Assembly (NCBI GenBank): GCA_030063045.1
Contig: JAQSEB010000001.1
Coordinates: 372,001 to 436,000, forward strand
Direction: 5' to 3'
Origin: Pratylenchus scribneri
Taxonomy: Eukaryota; Nematoda; Chromadorea; Rhabditida; Pratylenchidae
DNA: 64,000 bases
The position numbers and the translations under genes are program-made. The notes beneath the pieces are model-generated. The model made no database searches. It saw only the letters and a program-made list of their open reading frames with translations, and was not told the DNA's origin. Of this stretch, positions 45,601-55,990 are shown piece after piece (position 1 is the first letter of the stretch; every line of letters begins with the position of its first letter).

Positions 45601-48600
45601 GATTCGCCTCTCCCAGTCCTTTATAGGATCTTCTCCTTTAATATATTTACCCCCCGAGGCGATTCAAATCCGGGTCACATCTTGCCCACCCCCACCCCAT
45701 GGAATCGGGGTCATCGCGCATCCACAACACACATTTACCCCATCCCATTTCAAATGGATTCTTCCAAATAGGCTCAAACACAATGTTCGCGTGATTTATT
45801 GCCCCAAAAGAGGTGTCCATCCATCCAGCAATTTCATCGCCGATCCCAAAAGAGTGTGTAGAAAAGGACCATTGGTCACAAATTCCCCTTTATATTCAGT
45901 CAGTCCATTCGGTCAATGGTCACTCCGTAACCCCCCACCCACCGTCCATTGGTCACTCGCCCCCTTTGCCCCCGGCCGATGGCCCAAATTTCCCCTCGCC
46001 TCGGGCGTCCACTCCCTCCCCTCCGGCTGCCCAGCAGCACCAGCCGGCGCCCATCCCCAGCAGACACCGCCGACCGGCCCCTCTTTCCTTCCCTTCTTTG
46101 CCCCCGCAGCTCGCACCAGCCGCCACCGCCCTCTCCATTGGCCCCCTTCTTGCCCCCAAAAAGCCGCAACAAGCTGTCCATTGCTTTTGGTGCGAGGAAA
46201 TGGAAGGGAGTGGCGAGTCGCCGGCAGCACCAGCAGGGACGGCAATTAGCCCCGAAAGCGATGGAGAGGGGGGCGAGTGGACATTGCTGCCGGGCACGAG
46301 GCTACTCTCCTGACCTCCGTCCCCACGAGGGAAAAGTGACCATTGGTCGAAGCTAGACTAGCCCCCTTCGCCCCTTCCGAACTCATTGTTTACCGCCTCC
46401 CTCAAGGAGGAAAGTGGCGAAGAAAGGAAAGGCAAAGGCATGAATTTTGGGGTCATCTTATTTGAGGCCATATTTTAGCGGGGATTTTGGGGGATTTTCG
46501 AGGCAATTTATTAGCCACTAATTTGTATCCTTTTGATGGTAATCCAATTTAAATTCGCAACAAAATTTACGATCCCCTTTTCACTGAAAAAATGAAACTG
46601 ACCATTTTCTATGAGAAGCATTTTTGAGCGAATTGCCCTTCCTAAATTGGGGAGAATATTTTATATATTTGTTGTGGTAATTTGAATTTTTGATAGACTA
46701 AATAAGGAAAAAAAGAAGGGATTGTCTCAAGAAGGCTGGCACTAGTTGTCGCCACATTTGTGGCCAATGGCACATCAAAACGAGAGGGAAAGGAGGGGAA
46801 TTTTGGCTAATGGGAAGAAGAAAATGCAACATTTTGGCACATAAATATTTAAAATAATTACTAAAATTTTTTGAAAAAGTTTGTTTAACTTCCAATTCTT
46901 TAATTTATTTTTTGATTATTTTCAATAATTAAAGCTTAAAAACGTTAAAATGAGGGACACATTCATTTATGAGAGAATTTCCTCCTTAAAAAGGACCCTT
47001 CATTTTCATTTAGGCCAAAGCAAATAAATAAAATATTTCCCCCTTCACAGCTCTATCCCATTGCTGGGCCATTTTCCCAGCGAGGTGACCGGCAAATCGT
47101 TGTTCAGCCTTGTCCATCCGGATGATGCGGCCATAATTCGGGATGTCCATCAACAGTTGCATTCCGGTGCCGGCATCCAAATTGTCCGGACTCCAGGTCT
47201 ACATTTGCTCGCCTATTCCGGCAAATCCATTGCAGTGGACAGTGAATGGGCCGCTTTCGTGAATCCGTGGACCCGGCATATTGAAATGGTTGGTGGCATT
47301 TCATTGGGATACGCCTCCGGCGCCCGTTTATAATAATTCATCAAGGACTGAATATATTATGATAATTTTAGTATCAAATTAAAGAACAGACTGTTGGCTA
47401 TCAAATTATATATTAAATTTTATTTAAATTGGCTCATCAGAATTGATAAAGTTTTATGCCAAAAAACCATTGAAAATTTCGCTAATCTAAAGTAAAGTTA
47501 ATTTTGAAATGGTTTTTTATACACAACTTAATCATTTCTGAACCAATTTAAATAAAATTAATATTATTTGATAGCCAAAAGTCTGCTCTTTAATCCTATA
47601 TCAAAATTATCATAATAGGCTGAATCCTTGATGAGTTATTTTAAGAAGCGATAAATGGGCTACTCTAGGATCCATAGCATATAATCCCTCCCTAATTTTC
47701 AGGTAGTTGGAAGGCACACATTCACAGCTACTGTTGATGGTGGTGATGGTCAATTAACAAAGGAAAATGATGCAGAAAATCATCATCAACAACATTTTGG
47801 AGAGCAACAAGCCGCCACATTTGTTCATGCCCTTCTTTCCGAGGTCCTTTACACTCATCGAAATATTAGCCATATCTTAATGAGGCGTTAACCAATTTGG
47901 GAAAGCGATATACCATTCGAAAGCCTTAGATGTTCTCTTAAAAGTGGCTTAGCAAATTTTTTGAAAAATTAAAATAATTTGTAAAATAAATGACTTTTCC
48001 TCAAAAAATCGGGTTTATTATACTCATCAAAGGTATATAACTTTCTTTAAAGCTGGAATTTAAGAAATAAAAATAGGCCACTTTTTTGAGGGCACATTAA
48101 GCTTTAAAATGGCATATCGCATTCACAGATTGGCAATTGCCTCGCTGAGCTATGGGCCAAAAGAATTACCCAAATAGTGAAATGTCCCCTACCCGCATTA
48201 CCACCTTTTTTTAGTGCTAATTTCTTTTCTATTTCCAGCCAGTTCCTGACATTAATTCTCAACATCAACAATTGTTAGAGGATGGCCAAAATGCCACTAA
48301 TGAATTGATGCAAATTTCGGATCAACACATTGTACAAACGGATGAAATTATTGGCCAAACGAATCAACAACTTTCATACAATCAAGTCAATTTCCATCCA
48401 TTAATTGCTCAATTAATAAATTAAATTTTGCAGATTAATTGCCTGGAAAATGTGCATCGACTGTTGAAAAGTCAAAGTCAATCACGTGAGGAAAACAACG
48501 ATGAATTCGGAGGCCAACGGGAATCAGAAGGCATCTTTACCGATCAAATTAGCCATCATCATCCAAAGAGGGGATCGCCCTCGCTAACACGGGAATTATT

Positions 48601-49609
48601 GCTGCAGCATGATCAACGCTGGGAGGAGGAATGCCGGGATCATTGGCGTCGGAGGCTGAGTGCCAAAACGGAAAATGGGCTGAAACGATCGGCCAGTGGA
48701 GTGCAGGTGGGATTCAGAATTGTGCAGCCTAACTTTCATCGAATCAACTTGTCGCCGTTTATTATAACTAATCAAGATTCAACAATTTTTGGTATTCTAG
48801 TAACAAATTAAAGAATAGACTTTTGGCTATCAAATGATATTTTATTTAAATTGGCCCAAAACTTAACGGAGTTGTGCCCAATAAAAATCATGAAAATGAC
48901 CTTTACTATGGATTAGTGAATTTTTTAATGATTTTTTGTGCACAACTTCATAAATTCTGAAGCAATTTAAATAAATTTATTATTATTGGAAAGCCAAAAA
49001 TCTTCTCTTTAATTTAATAGTAAAATCATTCAAATTGGTTTAGACCTTAATGAGTTATTATAGATGGCGACAAGCATAGTTAAAAGTTGGAGCTTATCCG
49101 GATTTATAATTGTAAATGTGAACATTTTAAAATTTACAGTTCGATCGAATGGAATCATCCTCGCCGGCAAAACAATTCAGAAGGGGAAGTGATGGTGGAA
49201 TGGCCACGGGTGCCAATCATCTAGAGGTGGTGGTCCTTCAGCGTCAATTCCATTTAAATTTTTGGGATTTTTCCAGAATCCAATTTGCTGTCCACTTAAA
49301 CATCCGCCTCCATCTTTCTTTTCACCCTTCCCCGGAGCAGCAGACCAATCCAACGCTACCGTATTCCCATTGCTTGGTACCATTGGCGGCAATCATCAAA
49401 TTGGTCTGTCCAATGAGAATCTTCTACGTGCATTAACTTCAAATGCCGCCGGCATCCATCATCATCCACAATTGCTGGAACAACTTTTGCAGGCGGCAAA
49501 TGCCGCTAAGAATACGCTGGCATTGAAACTGTTCCAACAGCAACAAGAAGTGGTATCAACCACCACTTTTGGCCACAATCATCATCATCATAATCAATTC
49601 AGCAATTGA
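42660..49609 (+). CDS. lin-42: LIN-42, PERIOD-family PAS protein
   Basis: Heterochronic timing regulator that oscillates with the moult cycle and restrains transcription, including of timing microRNAs. Exons 42660-42815, 43222-43329, 44056-44519, 45005-45241, 47051-47288, 47703-47843, 48239-48385, 48434-48706, 49140-49226, 49277-49609 give 727 aa in consistent phases. Exon 2 carries the PER motif LSTLEALDKALQM. PAS-like sequence spans exons 3-6, with diagnostic VDSEWAAFVNPWTRH and VVGRH. The nematode SYQ motif appears as SYNQINCLENVHRLL (about 494-508) and the LT motif as SLTRELLLQHDQRWEEEC (about 546-563). The C-terminus is His/Gln-rich. The large intron 45242-47050 before the PAS-B exon could hold an internal promoter. 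The start may lie further upstream; the acceptor of exon 3 (TTTAAG) is the weakest border. Confidence 0.92.
42835..43185. mobile_element. Family A element, copy 17 (lin-42 intron 1)
   Basis: Near-complete. Outer flanks ACCGATTGGAATACC and GGTGCTTAATCGGTGG are themselves inverted, suggesting that the terminal inverted repeat is longer than the core arms. Confidence 0.77.
44600..44925. mobile_element. Family B element, copy 6 (lin-42 intron 3)
   Basis: Symmetrical copy within intron 44520-45004. Left GATAATTAATCAAGATGTGA, right TTCATCCTTGATGAGTTATT. Confidence 0.78.
45484..45557 (-). tRNA. tRNA-like sequence, probable pseudogene or SINE head (anticodon TTT)
   Basis: The minus strand reads GGTGTGGTTAGTTCAGTCGG (A-box-like D arm), then TAGAGGCTTTGGTTTTACCC with a 7-base loop GTTTTAC. 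A T arm AAGTTCGATTCCCGG (B-box-like) follows, then TTGCGTCC. The acceptor arms pair only through many G-U wobbles and the T stem has two mismatches. I call it degenerate Lys-type, lying in lin-42 intron 4. Confidence 0.4.
45780..46400 (+). promoter_or_regulatory. GC-rich island in lin-42 intron 4 with repeated ATTGGTCA-type motifs
   Basis: A sharp rise in GC inside a 1.8-kb intron of AT-rich DNA. ATTGGTCA occurs at about 45871, 45953 and 46340, with the variant AATGGTCA at about 45914; several are followed by C. An open (+) frame across the block (45813-46313) is Pro/Ala-rich and ends WTLLPGTRLLS. It could be an alternative first exon or simply frame openness from high GC. An internal promoter for a shorter lin-42 isoform is an inference. 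Confidence 0.35.
47325..47650. mobile_element. Family B element, copy 7 (lin-42 intron 5)
   Basis: Occupies most of the 414-bp intron 47289-47702. Left AATAATTCATCAAGGACTGA, right GAATCCTTGATGAGTTATTT. Confidence 0.78.
47855..48190. mobile_element. Family A element, copy 18 (lin-42 intron 6)
   Basis: Occupies most of intron 47844-48238. Left AGCCATATCTTAATGAGG, right CTCGCTGAGCTATGGGCCAA. Confidence 0.75.
48755..49075. mobile_element. Family B element, copy 8 (lin-42 intron 8)
   Basis: Occupies most of intron 48707-49139. Extended ends AACTTGTCGCCGTTTATTAT and ATTATAGATGGCGACAAGC mark the true terminal inverted repeat. Confidence 0.8.
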
Positions 49610-50334
49610 CACATTAATTTATTAAATATTCCTAAATTTTCATTAATTTTAATTTGATTCCATTCAACTTTTTCCTTTCCTTCCATTCCATAAAATGGCT
49701 CCGTATTCCATTTATTTCCTTTCAATTTTTTTCCATATATACCAGCTGACTGTCTGCCAATTAGTTGATCACTTTTTCTTTCCTTTCCCAACAATTTATC
49801 ACTCGCCCCAAAAGTTTCTTGGCCATTAAAAATTCCTCCTTTTTATCATTTTAAAATTCTATTTTTGCCATTTTCTCTTTTAAATTGCCTAAAAATTTGC
49901 CGCCACCTTAAATTATTCACCATTTTTTTTATTTTCCATTCCAATTTACTTTAATTTATAATTTTTTCAATTGTCTTTCAATAATTTTCCTAATTTGGCC
50001 GAACATAATGTGCAATTTTTATGTGAAATATTTTCCCATTCACTGATTTTTGTCTCATCAAACCCACAAAAACGCGCCTAAATTGGCTTGTTAATGTCTT
50101 TCAAACATTGTATTCAAAGTTCAAATATTTCATCAATTGACCGCCTGATTCAATCATTTTTATTATTATTAAATTGAGTATTGTCACAAAATAAAACTAC
50201 CTTAAACAATTTTCACATAAAAGATCCTTTAAAATTTTAATTTAAAATTGCGAATAAATTATTTTACTACATATTTGTCTATTTGTAAAGATGGGATAAA
50301 TAATTGTAAGAAAGGTGAAAAGGGGAATTGTGTA
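49610..50334. other. lin-42 3' flank
   Basis: AT-rich, no coding signal. AATAAA at about 50191 is a possible distal polyadenylation signal. It runs into the third satellite 1 array. Confidence 0.4.
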
Positions 50335-52855
50335 ATTGTAATTCTGCTTTGTAATTGTAATTCTGATTTGTAATTGTAATTCTGATTTGCGATTGTAATT
50401 GTAATTGTAATTCTGATTTGCGATTGTAATTGTAATTGTAATTCTGATTTGCGATTGTAATTGTAATTCTGATTTGTAATTGTAATTGTAATTCTGATTT
50501 TCGATTGTAATTGTAATTCTGATTTGTAATTGTAATTCTGATTTGCGATTGTAATTCTGATTTGTAATTGTAATTGTAATTCTGATTTGCGATTGTAATT
50601 CTGATTTGCGATTGTAATTCTGATTTGCGATTGTAATTCTGATTTGTAATTGTAATTGTAATTCTGATTTGCGATTGTAATTGTAATTCTGATTTGTAAT
50701 TGTAATTGTAATTCTGATTTGCGATTGTAATTGTAATTCTGATTTGCGATTGTAATTGTAATTCTGATTTGTAATTGTAATTCTGATTTGCGATTGTAAT
50801 TGTAATTCTGATTTGCGATTGTAATTGTAATTCTGATTTGTAATTGTAATTCTGATTTGCGAATGTAATTGTAATTCTGATTTGTAATTGTAATTCTGAT
50901 TTGTAATTGTAATTCTGATTTGTAATTGTAATTCTGATCTGCGATTGTAATTCTGATTTGTAATTGTAATTCTGATTTGCGATTGTAATTGTAATTCTGA
51001 TTTGTAATTGTAATTCTGATTTGTAATTGTAATTCTGATTTGCGATTGTAATTCTGATTTGTAATTGTAATTCTGATTTGCGATTGTAATTCTGATTTGT
51101 AATTGTAATTCTGATTTGCGATTGTAATTCTGATTTGTAATTGTAATTCTGATTTGCGATTGTAATTCTGATTTGTAATTGTAATTGTAATTCTGATTTG
51201 CGATTGTAATTGTGATTCTGATTTGTAATTGTAATTCTGATTTGTAATTGTAATTCTGATTTGCGATTGTAATTCTGATTTGTAATTGTAATTCTGATTT
51301 GTAATTGTAATTCTGATCTGCGAATTCTGATTTGTAATTGTAATTCTGATTTGTAATTGTAATTCTGATTTGCGATTGTAATTCTGATTTGTAATTGTAA
51401 TTCTGATCTGCGATCAGGGGTGCCATCTCCAAAAGTCAAAACCCCGGCATTCGGGTCTAAAAACCCGGCAAAACTCCGGCAAAAATTTTCAAAACCCCGG
51501 TAAAAACCCGGCATCTTTTAAAACGTGTTAAAATGCAATTTAGTAAAAGCTTGTAAAAATTTTCTACTTCAGATTTATATTTTTAATTGACTTTTTGAGC
51601 ATATTTTTAATTGACTTTTTGAGCATGTGCGTTATGAAATAAAGATATCATAAGCTTTAAAAATCGGTCTGCCGTCAAAAAGTTTAGCCAGAAAAAGCCG
51701 CGAAGGAAGGAAAAAAATTAGCTAAAAATGGCCCTGATAGGTAGAAAAAGTAGCTAAAAAAGCCCTGATAGGGAGAAAAAATAGCTAAAAATGGGCCCTG
51801 ATTGGAAGAAAAATTAGCTAAAAATGGCCGCGCAGCGAAAAATTAGACCCAAAAATGGCCGCGCAGCGAAAAATTTAGCTAAAAATTTAAAAACATGGCA
51901 AAACCCGGCAAAATATGAAAAACCCGGCAAAAAACCCGGCACTTTCAAAACCCCGGCAAAACCCCGGCCGGGACATCAAAAACCCGGGAAATGCCGGGTT
52001 TCCCCGGTATTATGGCAGCCCTGTCTGCGATTGTAATTCTGATTTGTAATTGTAATTCTGATTTGTAATTGTAATTCTGATTTGCGATTGTAATTCTGAT
52101 TTGTAATTGTAATTCTGATTTGCGATTGTAATTGTGATTCTGATTTGTAATTGTAATTCTGATTTGTAATTGTAATTCTGATTTGCGATTGTAATTCTGA
52201 TTTGTAATTGTAATTCTGATTTGCGATTGTAATTGTAATTCTGATTTGCGATTGTAATTGTAATTCTGATTTGCGATTGTAATTCTGATTTGTAATTGTA
52301 ATTCTGATTTGTAATTGTAATTCTGATCTGCGATTGTAATTCTGATTTGTAATTGTAATTCTGATTTGTAATTGTAATTCTGATTTGCGATTGTAATTCT
52401 GATTTGCGATTGTAATTCTGATTTGTAATTGTAATTGTAATTCTGATTTGTAATTGTAATTGTAATTCTGATTTGCGATTGTAATTGTAATTCTGATTTG
52501 TAATTGTAATTCTGATTTGCGATTGTAATTGTAATTCTGATTTGTAATTGTAATTCTGATTTGTAATTGTAATTCTGATTTGCGATTGTAATTCTGATTT
52601 GTAATTGTAATTCTGATTTGTAAATGTAATTCTGATTTGCGATTGTAATTGTGCGATTGTAATTCTGATGTGCGATTGTAATTGTAATTCTGATTTGTAA
52701 TTGTAATTCTGATTTGCGATTGTAATTGTGCGATTGTAATTCTGATGTGCGATTGTAATTGTAATTCTGATTTGCGATTGTAATTGAATTCAGATTTGCG
52801 ATTGTAATTGTAATTCTGATTTGCGATTGATTCTGATTTGTAATTGTAATTCTGA
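50335..52855. repeat. Satellite 1 array, third and most divergent, interrupted by a transposon
   Basis: The same 19/25-bp unit in minus orientation, but with many short units such as GATTTGCGATTGTAATTCT. It is split at 51415-52023 by a hAT-type insertion. It is intergenic between lin-42 and RPN13. The right edge has extra variants (GTGCGATTGTAATTCTGATG) not seen in the other arrays. Confidence 0.96.
51415..52023. mobile_element. hAT-superfamily-like non-autonomous transposon (609 bp)
   Basis: The ends are CAGGGGTGCCAT and ATGGCAGCCCTG, an imperfect 12-bp terminal inverted repeat with one mismatch. Both sides are flanked by the 8-bp direct repeat TCTGCGAT (51407-51414 and 52024-52031). That is the target-site size and CAGGG terminus known for hAT elements. 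The interior repeats AAACCCCGGC and AACCCGGCAAAA motifs near both ends and GCTAAAAATGG blocks in the middle, and has no transposase frame. Confidence 0.88.
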
Positions 52856-53156
52856 TTCTCTCATTAAATAACCAATTCCCCTTTCCTCTCATTTATTCAT
52901 CAAATTTTCTACAAATTTCGTAGTTTAAGTATTTACTCATTTTCGTGCCATTCATTTTCTGGTTTCTGCACCCAAAATAAAAATACTGAAGGTGTGAAGA
53001 AAAAGAAAAGCTACAATTTTTAAAGCGAATAAATTTCTAATATTAGTAAAAGGTCAAAGTTTTATCATTTCAAAAAATTCATCCGAAATAAGTTTAACAT
53101 ATATGACGTGGTCGCAAAATAATATTCATCAAATCAATCAATTAATGTCAATTTGA

Positions 53157-55178
53157 TCAGTCCAATTCCATATTATCATCATCCTTGCGTGGCGGCTCTT
53201 TTGCTTGCTTATCCTTTTCCTCTTCTTTCTTCTCCTTTGTCTCCCCTTTCTTCTGCGCGGAATCGACATTCTCTTCCTGGTTCGATTCTTCCTCGATTTT
53301 CTTGTCAACTTAAGGAAAATGGTCAAAAAATATTGAATTTATGGGCTTACCTTGTTGGGATGTCAGTTTCTCAGCAAATTCCACCAAATCGCCGTTCTTT
53401 GCTGCATCCACCACCGGTTTGTCCAGTTTGAATTGCTCAAGGGCTGCACTCATTTGTCCAGTTTGAAGTGTCTAAATTGCCGTAGGGAAAATGTATTTTG
53501 GAGAGGAAAATATGATTTTTTACCTGACCAACCATGTCCGCAGTCACTTGAAATTGAGGATTGCCCACAGTTTGAGCCAATTCAGTGCTTTCATTTTGTA
53601 ATCCATTTTGATTAGGCAAATGTGGCAAAAGATCGTCCTTGTACTTTTCGACAACCTTTAAAAAAATTAAATTTTAAATTTATTATTTATCGGGTTAAAA
53701 TTTTTACCCTACTTATTCTATTTTGTCTAGAAGGAACAGTAGAATATATAAAAATGCATAAAAGTGAAAACAAACAAGAAGAAAAAATTATTCGCCTCTG
53801 AGAGGATTCGAACCTGAGACTCCAAAATTTTGCAAAAGCATCCCCTCTTCGGGATGGAATTTCAAAAAACTTTTTCCTTCTTTATAAACTAAAGCCAGCT
53901 TAAGCTTAAGAACAAACCTCCTGTGTATTTCCGCGTGTCAACACGGTGGATAGTTCTACGGCCGGTTGGCGATTAGTTTGTCCCCCATTGGCTGTGGTTG
54001 GCGGTATTGCGCTGATAATTTGACTTAACATTTGAGCATTGACAGCCATTCCTCCTTTCTGTGCGCTGCCCACCACTGGTGTTGCTTCTTTGGAGCCGCT
54101 GCCACCTGCCGGTTTAGTGGCGGGTTGACCAAGCAAAGCCGCAAGTGGATTCATTGGGACGGCTCGACTTGGACTAAAAATTGGAAAATGAAATTATTAT
54201 TTTTTTTCGTATAAATTTGGTCGAATTTAATCCACAATTTGTAAAATTGAAGATATGACCTTTAGTTTTTTGCTGCCTAATTCATAAGGTTAAGGCTTAT
54301 AATAGATTAAGGCTCGGCAAGGTTTATAAATTTTCCCAAAAAAATATTCCAAAAATGTCGAGCATCTTTGCCTATTACCTTTGCAAATTGTGGTTTAAAC
54401 TCTTATAATTTCCATTTGAAGATATTTTTAAACAAACTTAGTTGCGTTTGGAGTTGAACCAATCAATTGTGGGAGTAAATCGGCCGCATTTCCGGTTCCA
54501 TTCATCAACGAGAACAGTCGCATCAATTCTAAAAGTTTTTAATGAAAATTTCGGACTAATAAATATTTACGATTTTGATCCATATTGCTGAGAGCACCAA
54601 TTTCATCGAGGTTTCCGCCGATGGCCTGGTTCAGAGCAGCGAATTGATTTCGGTTGGGTTGAGCGGCGGCGGGTGTTCGAGTTGGCGGTGCATTGCTCAA
54701 CAAATCATTCATCTTTTTGGCCAGTTCCGCATCTTTGTCCTCGTTCGCCTCTTGCATCCAGAAGAGATAGCGTTCTGTGCCGTTTTTGAATTTGAGCATG
54801 AAAACGCGACCATCCTTGCATTCATTTATGCGGAGAAATTCGGTTTCGCCCGGGAAAACGATCAAATCCTTTATTTTATTTTTAATAATTATAAAATTGG
54901 GAAAAAATAAAACCAATTCAGTTTTGTTGGTTTGTCGATCCTTCCAACAAAAATGCAGCAATTGATCATCCGGGGAATGACGAACGTAGATAAGTCCTTG
55001 AGCCGGCATGGCCACCGCTTTTTTCTTCTCCGGTGTAGATCCATCCTCGATATTAGTTCGACCAGCCTTTAAATTAAAAGTTAATAAACAAAAAAAAAAA
55101 CTGGTTAAATGATACCTGGAATTCCAAAAGATAGCCGGCCCCAGCGGGCTGTTGACGATTTGCAAACATAATACTCAT
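53157..55178 (-). CDS. rpn-13: RPN13/ADRM1, proteasomal ubiquitin receptor
   Basis: Subunit of the 26S proteasome cap that captures ubiquitin chains through its PRU domain and recruits the deubiquitinase UCH37 through its C-terminal DEUBAD domain. Exons (-): 55178-55116, 55066-54914, 54868-54571, 54528-54438, 54173-53918, 53655-53524, 53471-53351, 53308-53157; 421 aa (human 407). PRU domain about 14-130: [58 protein letters not shown] low-complexity linker follows, then the DEUBAD region ([12 protein letters not shown]..., [20 protein letters not shown]). The tail is Lys/Glu-rich and ends DDNMELD, like the family's MSLD end. Intron 5 carries a SINE. It is divergently oriented to the 14-3-3 gene, sharing an 812-bp intergenic region. 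Confidence 0.95.
53720..53880 (-). mobile_element. tRNA-derived SINE, copy 2 (RPN13 intron 5)
   Basis: The minus strand reads AGTCTCAGGTTCGAATCCTC, then TCAGAGGCG, a T-rich stretch, TTTTCACTTTTATGCATTTT and TATATTCT...CTAGAC. It aligns over about 100 bases to 38180-38265. Confidence 0.65.
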
Positions 55179-55990
55179 TTTGGAACACAAGAAATTTATA
55201 TAATACTTCTCTGAAATATTCAACTTCAACAAATAATTTGTGGTTGGCTTATTCGAATTTGAATGGTTCTTGATTAAATAAAAAAAATGATGATTATTCT
55301 CTTTGAGAGGTGGCTTTTTTTGTCTAATAAAGCTCCTACTATACGTTGAGAATTGAGATTGAGAGTAGAAATTAGCTTTAAAACTTATTTAAATTTGTCT
55401 TGAATATTTTTTTGCCAGACTATAAAGCTGAGTGAATTTAAATGTTTTAAACTTTTCTTAGAAAATTTTAGCTATTTTCAGCTTCGATTGTTTGCGTAGA
55501 TAAAAAAAAAATAGCAAAATTTATTGGAATTTTATTTGTGTTAATTAATTATTCGAATATGTGTATGTGATGATTGATGAAATGACAAACAAATGCATTG
55601 CATTGATCAATCAATAATATCGATTATTAAGATCATGTAGCGCGTAGCGCACGGCGCACGCAATCATTCACTTCACTTCGAAACCTCATTTTTAGGTTTA
55701 CAATATTATTCTTGTAAGATTTTGGTACTTCGATTACGTCCTTGACAATAGAGACAATATAAAAAAGCGCTTAAAAGTGGAGGTGAGGTGGTTGGTTTTA
55801 TCATTATTCATTATCAAACCTGAAAAATAATAATTTCCCCAAGTGGATTTGAATTCGCGACCTAAACGTTGTAAAACCAAAAAAGGGTCTCCCCCCATCC
55901 ATCAAATTAAAAAATTCTTTAAAAAACATTTATTTTAGCTTAAATTCGAAATACTTCATAAATTTCAACAAACCAAAACAATAACAAACA
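55179..55990. promoter_or_regulatory. Bidirectional promoter region between RPN13 and 14-3-3
   Basis: 812 bp between divergent ATGs. A palindrome-rich patch lies near 55610-55660 (ATCAATAATATCGATTATTA, then GCGCGTAGCGCACGGCGCAC). A tRNA-like T-arm relic is on the minus strand at about 55845-55890. ATTTTAG at 55932-55938 is a candidate trans-splice acceptor for the 14-3-3 transcript. No gene is seen. Confidence 0.4.

Noticed and set aside
50279..51514. Open frame of 411 codons on the minus strand
   Set aside because: It lies wholly in satellite 1. The openness follows from the repeat unit, and no real domain or flanking gene structure is present.
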